From assembly GCF_019399235.1 (NCBI RefSeq), contig NZ_JAELVH010000074.1, positions 1 to 33,802 on the forward strand: a stretch of DNA of 33,802 nucleotides, written 5' to 3'. The stretch comes from Streptomyces poriferorum. Its GTDB lineage: Bacteria; Actinomycetota; Actinomycetes; Streptomycetales; Streptomycetaceae. Position numbers and translations under genes: made by a program. The notes beneath the pieces are model-generated. The model ran no database searches, was not told the origin of the DNA, and was given only the letters and a program-made list of their open reading frames with translations. Numbering within the stretch: position 1 is the first letter of the stretch; the number at the start of each line of letters is the position of its first letter. Positions 30,091-33,802 of this stretch are shown piece after piece.

Positions 30091-30645
30091 TCAGTCGGTA
30101 ATGTACCAATTACCCTCGAGGTACTCCAGAGTGCTGCTGCCCAGCTCGCTCTCGGAGAACGTGACGGAGGCCCTGATCGCATCGGTCGGAATCTCGACCT
30201 TTGCGAGGGTCAGTACATCGACGCGCTGCGGGTCGACCGTCGCGGTTCGCAGGGCCTTCTTCTGTGCAGGCGAGATCATCTGAAACGTGACGACGAACGT
30301 CGATGTGCATGGGCCGAACCCCTGGTCCTCTGCCTGCTTCGCCGCCGGCCCGGCAACTTCGCAGACCGTGGCGATGTCCTCGCGTCCCACAGCATGGAGG
30401 TACTGCTCGTACCGCTGGATCGCGCCCTCCTTCGTCCTGGGCGCGGACTGGTCAGCGGTCGGCTCGGCTGACGGACTCTCGGCCCGCGGTGACACGGACG
30501 GTTCTTCGGACCGCGACGGTTCGGACGACGGCGTCGGCTTCGCGGCCGCGGACGTTTCGTCTCCCGACTTGTCCGGACCACACGCACTCGCGCCCAGCAC
30601 CACGCACGTCGATACCGCCAGGCCCACCAGCGTCCGGACTCGCAT
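30091..30645 (-). CDS. Secreted lipoprotein of unknown function
   Basis: A 184-residue protein. The signal peptide ends with VVLGASAC and lipid-modified Cys22. A Ser/Pro/Glu-rich linker (about 28-70) leads to a compact domain from GAIQRYEQYLHAVGREDIAT to the C-terminus. That domain has helix-strand alternation and may be NTF2-like; it contains two Cys (EVAG and FGPCTS regions) that could form a disulfide. ATG 30645 is the only start that preserves the signal peptide. It is a lone gene with no functional neighbours, probably anchored on the outer face of the membrane. Confidence 0.75.
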   Translation of the reverse strand: MRVRTLVGLAVSTCVVLGASACGPDKSGDETSAAAKPTPSSEPSRSEEPSVSPRAESPSAEPTADQSAPRTKEGAIQRYEQYLHAVGREDIATVCEVAGPAAKQAEDQGFGPCTSTFVVTFQMISPAQKKALRTATVDPQRVDVLTLAKVEIPTDAIRASVTFSESELGSSTLEYLEGNWYITD

Positions 30646-31095
30646 TTCGGCCCCTCAATAACAGTCGGCAACAAAGGAGCGGACGCAGGATCTGGGGGAA
30701 CGGTTCCCGAGCCCGTCCGGACGGGGCGCCAGCCGGCTTCGGAGCGTAGGGATCGGCGGGTGAATGCCTTGGAACAGACCATCGATTCGTTCGGTGATGA
30801 CCGCGGCGTCACCTGTCCTGCGCGGGAGGCCGCCGCAGCATGACCGCCCCGGACGTCGCCTGCCGCCGCCTGAGCACAGCTCTCCGGCCGAACTTCACGC
30901 CCGGCTCAACCGCGGGTCTTTGCCAAGTGCGACGCCCACGACACCGACCGCCTCGACCCGGACGCTGCACTCGAAGCCCCTCGATGATCTGGGACACCGC
31001 CGCCAGGTCACCCAGTGGCTCCGCCCACGGGCCGCCCTCCGCACATCGTGCCCAGCTCAGCGGACACACCGCCCAGGACAACCCGGTCTCAGAAC
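30646..31095. other. Non-coding or decayed stretch
   Basis: About 450 bases between the lipoprotein start and the end of the DinB-like gene. Open frames on both strands are low-complexity Arg/Pro/Ala shadows. A minus-strand segment AEPLGDLAAVSQIIEGLRVQ near 31010 looks protein-like but I cannot place it. Confidence 0.4.
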
Positions 31096-31578
31096 TCAGT
31101 CGGCCGCCAGTAGCTGCTCGCGCAGGATGTCGGCGTGCCCGCAGTGGTGGGCCAGCTCGCGTAGGACCTGCAAGTACACCCAGCGCAGCGTGCGCGGTCC
31201 GGCCCGGTGGCCGGTCACGACGGTGTCCAGTAGCAGGCCGGTCACCACCGTCCGGGCCGTTGCGCAGGCGCCCCGGTGGGCCGCCGTGACGGAGGCGATG
31301 GTGTCCTCGTCGGTGAGCCGGAAGGACTCGTCAGGGCTCTGGACCAAGCCGAGATCCCGACGGGACGTGCCGCCGACGCACTCCTCGAACCACACCCGCT
31401 GCATCCACGTGACGTGCTTGAGCAGTCCGAGCAACGTGGTCGCCGACGGGACGAGCCGACGGCGGGCCTGTTCCTCGGTGAGGCCGTCGAGTATGGCATC
31501 GAGGGCGCTCCGACACTCCGTCACGAACGCATCAAGCTGGATGCGTTCGTCGTCCAACGGCACATCGAACGAGCCCAT
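31096..31578 (-). CDS. DinB/DUF664 family protein
   Basis: A 160-residue four-helix-bundle protein of the DinB superfamily (DUF664 branch). The expected metal-binding histidines are visible: His55 in GLLKHVTWMQRVWFEECV, and His144/145 and His148 in LRELAHHCGHADILREQL. Members include thiol-dependent S-transferases (for example mycothiol- or bacillithiol-dependent enzymes), so detoxification is plausible but unproven. ATG 31578 follows GGGAGA. It is a single gene. Its downstream neighbour on the same strand is the lipoprotein, 450 bases away. Confidence 0.8.
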   Translation of the reverse strand: MGSFDVPLDDERIQLDAFVTECRSALDAILDGLTEEQARRRLVPSATTLLGLLKHVTWMQRVWFEECVGGTSRRDLGLVQSPDESFRLTDEDTIASVTAAHRGACATARTVVTGLLLDTVVTGHRAGPRTLRWVYLQVLRELAHHCGHADILREQLLAAD

Positions 31579-31892
31579 CAGGGTCTCCCATCACTCCGTC
31601 AGCCGAGGGCACATCAGCTCGTGCGAGCGGCGGCCCACGGCAACATCACAATCCTAAGACCCCTTGGCGGCTGGATCGAGCTGTCCGCTGCCTGTCGGCA
31701 AACGAACCGCGATCATTCCCGGCGGCGCCTGCTGTACGGCAACTACTCATACCTGCATCAGGACGCCCGGTGAGGGGCCAAACGGCGGTTCGCTGTGTTG
31801 AGGTGGGACGTCTCCGTGGCAATGGGCCGCGGCGGCATCGTGAGGGCTGCGGCGGGCAGGCCGCGGGTGTGCTCCTGGCCGGGCTCATGTCC

Positions 31893-32034
31893 GAGTCCGG
31901 CGCCTAGGGCGAACGTTCGTGAGGCCAGCTCCGGGTTGCGGTGCAGTACGCGGAACAGCGTGAGTGGCTCGTGCGGCACACCCGGCGGCATCCATCGGCG
32001 GAGCGCCCGGTCGACGGCCCCGTGGGTGAGGGGG
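31893..32034 (-). pseudogene. Carboxymuconolactone-decarboxylase-like N-terminal remnant
   Basis: The minus strand reads VDRALRRWMPPGVPHEPLTL, then FRVLHRNPELASRTFALGAG. The MPPG...LFR.L.RNPELA pattern is the N-terminal part of AhpD/CMD-like proteins. The catalytic CxxC region that should follow is absent; the frame continues into unrelated sequence. The rest of 31579-32310 contains only the palindrome at 32070 and a short protein-like stretch at about 32098-32176. Confidence 0.4.
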
Positions 32035-32069
32035 CAGCACCGACTCGACGTCCAGTCGCGTGTAGGCGT

Positions 32070-32098
32070 GGGACCATCCCCGCACGCGCGGGGATGGC
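32070..32098. repeat. Solitary CRISPR-repeat-like palindrome (type I-E style)
   Basis: CCATCCCCGC-ACGC-GCGGGGATGG (32074-32097) has perfect 10-bp arms. The minus strand extends it to GCGGGGATGGTCCC, which is the 3' part of repeats common in streptomycete type I-E arrays. Only one copy is present, with no second repeat, leader or cas gene in the window. It is therefore either a relic of an array or an ordinary hairpin. Confidence 0.4.
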
Positions 32099-32310
32099 CT
32101 CAGCTCCAGACCCTCGTATCCGAATCCGCCGAACTGCTGCTCCTCGCTCGCGACCTGCTGGTGGCTGGTTGTTTCCATCCACGCCGGCTCGGGGCCGCCC
32201 ACCTGTGGCGGGGGCCCCGGGGAGACCGGTTCACGCGCGGACCCGCGAAGAGCCTCCCGTTGTTCGCCGGAGAGGCAGACGGCACGGCTGCCGGGCGAGG
32301 CCGGTTCCGG

Positions 32311-32862
32311 TCATCGTCCCAGGTCTCGCCATTCGGGAGCGAGGACAGCCCAGACCTGCTTGTCGTAGCGTCTGCCCTCATAGGGCCATGCTTCGCGTCG
32401 CACACCCTCGAGCGTCATGCCGAGCCGCTTGGCCACCGCCGAACTGCGGTCGTTGTCGGCCCGGCAGTGCCACTCGGCCCGATGCAGTCCCCGCACGGTG
32501 AACGCCCAGTCCAGCAGCGCGCGGCATGCTTGCGTGACCACGCCGTGGCCCTCGGCGGAGGGCTCCAGCCAGCAGCCGACCTCGCACGAGCCGAAGGCGG
32601 CGTCGAAGCTGGTGAACATCACGCCACCGACCAGCAATCCATCGTGCCGGACGCCGTACAGACGGGCACCGTCGCGCGCCTGGAATTCCGCGTACCGCTG
32701 GAGTGTGGCGCGCGCCCCGGCCAGGTCGTCGGTGACGAAGGACGGCCCGACCCAAGGGCGGATGTGCTCACGCGCCCGGTCGAGGTGGTCGGCGAACTCT
32801 TGGGCGTGCCAGACCTCCAGCGGGCCGAGGTGGGCGTTGTCGCGCAGCGGCAACGAGAACAT
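32311..32862 (-). CDS. GNAT-family N-acetyltransferase (RimJ/RimL-like)
   Basis: A 183-residue acetyltransferase. The RimJ/RimL order is clear: LRPL-like opening MFSLPLRDNAHLGPLEVWHA, IRPWVGPSFVTDD, strand GEVGCWL-like SCEVGCWLEPSAEGHGVVTQ (acetyl-CoA loop EGHGVVT) and HRAEWHCRADNDRSSAVAKR, then LGMTLEGVRRE. It is expected to acetylate an amino group of a protein N-terminus, peptide or small molecule; the substrate is unknown. RBS GGGAGG precedes ATG 32862. It is divergent from a TetR gene only about 50 bases away, so it is the likely target of that regulator. Confidence 0.85.
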   Translation of the reverse strand: MFSLPLRDNAHLGPLEVWHAQEFADHLDRAREHIRPWVGPSFVTDDLAGARATLQRYAEFQARDGARLYGVRHDGLLVGGVMFTSFDAAFGSCEVGCWLEPSAEGHGVVTQACRALLDWAFTVRGLHRAEWHCRADNDRSSAVAKRLGMTLEGVRREAWPYEGRRYDKQVWAVLAPEWRDLGR

Positions 32863-32883
32863 GAAGACCTCCCCATTCGCATA

Positions 32884-32894
32884 ACAAGTGTTGT
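32884..32894. promoter_or_regulatory. Small dyad between GNAT and TetR genes
   Basis: ACAA-GTG-TTGT is an 11-bp inverted repeat in the AT-richest part of the very short GNAT/TetR intergenic region. Its position suits a TetR operator shared by both promoters, though its short length makes chance plausible. Confidence 0.35.
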
Positions 32895-32913
32895 GGAAAT
32901 GTACCGTGGTGGT

Positions 32914-33528
32914 ATGTCACGCACCAAGGGAGATCACGAGGCACGCCGACGCGATGTCTCCGAAGCCGTCTGGCAGGTGATGGCCGCACGCGGCTTCGCC
33001 GGCCTGACTCTGCGCGCCGTCGCCGCCGAGCTTGGTGCGACCACCGGCCTGCTCACGCACTACTTCCCGACCAAACGGGCCCTGGTGGAGTACGCCCTCG
33101 ACCTGCTCGAACAACGGACGCTCTCCCGCCCTCGCCGGGACTCGGGGAGGGGCTTGGCCTCCCTCAGGGACGCGCTGCTGGACATCCTGCCGATGACTCC
33201 CGAGTCCACTGACAGCAACCGGATCTGGGTGTCCTCCTGGGATGCCGCGCTTGCCGACCCCGATCTGAGTGCCGACCATGCCCGCAAGTACGCAGTGGGC
33301 CGCGACAGACTGACCGATCGGGTGGCCGCGGCCCAGGAGCTCGGAGAACTGCCCCCGGGCAATCCCGCGGACGTCGCGGCCGGGGCTCAGTCGTTTGTTC
33401 TGGGCCTGGTCGTTCAGGCCTTGTTCGCCCCGACGGTGTTCCCGCCGCAGCGGCAGGTCCAGCTCCTCGACGACTACCTGGGAGCGCTGACCGCACCGGA
33501 TCACTCCAACGAAGGGAGCTCTGCGTGA
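32914..33528 (+). CDS. TetR-family transcriptional regulator
   Basis: A 204-residue regulator. The helix-turn-helix is textbook: VSEAVWQVMAARGFAGLTLR, then AVAAELGATTGLLTHYFPTK and RALVEYALDLLEQRT. The C-terminal part resembles BetI-type TetR_C domains (WVSSWDAALADPDLSADHAR). An in-frame ATG at 32899 is also possible; neither has a strong RBS, and 32914 is preferred because it starts MSRTKGDHEARRRDV. A much longer open frame upstream is not coding. It probably represses the divergent acetyltransferase and itself. Confidence 0.85.
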   Translation: MSRTKGDHEARRRDVSEAVWQVMAARGFAGLTLRAVAAELGATTGLLTHYFPTKRALVEYALDLLEQRTLSRPRRDSGRGLASLRDALLDILPMTPESTDSNRIWVSSWDAALADPDLSADHARKYAVGRDRLTDRVAAAQELGELPPGNPADVAAGAQSFVLGLVVQALFAPTVFPPQRQVQLLDDYLGALTAPDHSNEGSSA

Positions 33529-33768
33529 TCCTGACGGCCGAGCGCGATCGGTATCACAGCTCCGGATTCATGACCGAAGGCGTGATCTTGACCTCCTGGC
33601 GAATGTGAATGGTCTGGTAGCCGGTGGCGCCGCGTCCAGAGACAGCTCGGCAGGGGGCGGGGGAGATGACGGAAAACGGATGGGTGGTCGCGGCACGTTC
33701 GGACCGCTCGGCGGGGCGAGCACCTCGAAGTGGGCACACCAGCGCCGGGGCGGGCGGGCACCGGGCAT

Positions 33769-33800
33769 GAAAAAGGCCTCCCCGGCGGATCAGAATCCGC
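33769..33800 (-). terminator. Hairpin with T-run at the window edge (minus strand)
   Basis: Read on the minus strand, the perfect stem GCGGAT-TCTG-ATCCGC is followed, after CGGGGAGGCC, by TTTTT. It could end a transcript entering from beyond the window. The spacing between stem and T-run is longer than ideal. The 33529-33768 stretch shows no gene I recognise. Confidence 0.35.
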
Positions 33801-33802
33801 AC

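Noticed and set aside
32010..32040. Possible second, degenerate CRISPR repeat one spacer-length from the palindrome
   Set aside because: The bases encode the CMD-like remnant (LTHGAVDRALRRW) and match a repeat only in runs of C and G.
31795..32913. Long plus-strand frame upstream of the TetR gene
   Set aside because: It overlaps the GNAT gene antisense and the translation is not protein-like until the TetR start at 32914.

Overview
The window is very GC-rich, with strong third-position GC bias, GTG and TTG starts, and protein families typical of streptomycetes: Tat-exported glycoside hydrolases, lipoproteins, membrane Ser/Thr kinases, FadR-type GntR regulators and a Rv1264-like cyclase. It is most likely a Streptomyces or close relative. 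I infer a poorly conserved, arm-like part of the chromosome, because small functional units alternate with many gene fossils and two dead transposase remnants. No rRNA, tRNA or complete mobile element was found.

Layout. 1-8.4 kb holds small regulator/enzyme pairs. These are a cut-off DUF5937/ArsR regulator facing an aldo/keto reductase, an APH-type phosphotransferase, an AlkZ-like DNA glycosylase, an ArsR regulator facing an MFS exporter, and a MerR regulator facing a short-chain dehydrogenase. Between them lie NUDIX, alpha/beta-hydrolase, IS3 and TetR remnants. 8.4-10.7 kb carries a membrane Ser/Thr kinase whose ATP-binding N-lobe is missing and whose outer domain resembles the SecDF P1 head. 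A frameshifted nucleotide-sugar dehydrogenase fossil follows.

10.8-25.7 kb is the core: a complete-looking sugar-scavenging and oxidative catabolic locus. The minus-strand operon encodes an IlvD/Edd sugar-acid dehydratase, a DHDPS/KDG-type lyase, a KDG kinase, a KDPG/KDPGal aldolase and a GntR regulator. Divergently transcribed are an AraF-like lipoprotein, an AraG-like ATPase and an AraH-like permease, then a Tat-exported 1241-residue GH2 glycosidase. A second GntR regulator and an NAD-type SDR close the locus. The proposed flow is: GH2 releases a sugar outside the cell, the CUT2 transporter imports it, the SDR oxidises it, the dehydratase makes a 2-keto-3-deoxy acid, and this is cleaved either directly or after phosphorylation (a branched Entner-Doudoroff or DeLey-Doudoroff route). 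A 21-bp operator shared by the GH2 promoter and the GntR2/SDR intergenic region, and a different dyad between the dehydratase and the transporter, suggest two linked regulons.

25.7-33.8 kb holds a translationally coupled universal stress protein/class III cyclase pair behind tandem palindromes, a RibD-like reductase plus a stray duplicate fragment, a badly decayed IS256 element, a lipoprotein, a DinB-like protein, a CRISPR-repeat-like palindrome, and a GNAT/TetR divergent pair. Several eroded genes fill the gaps.
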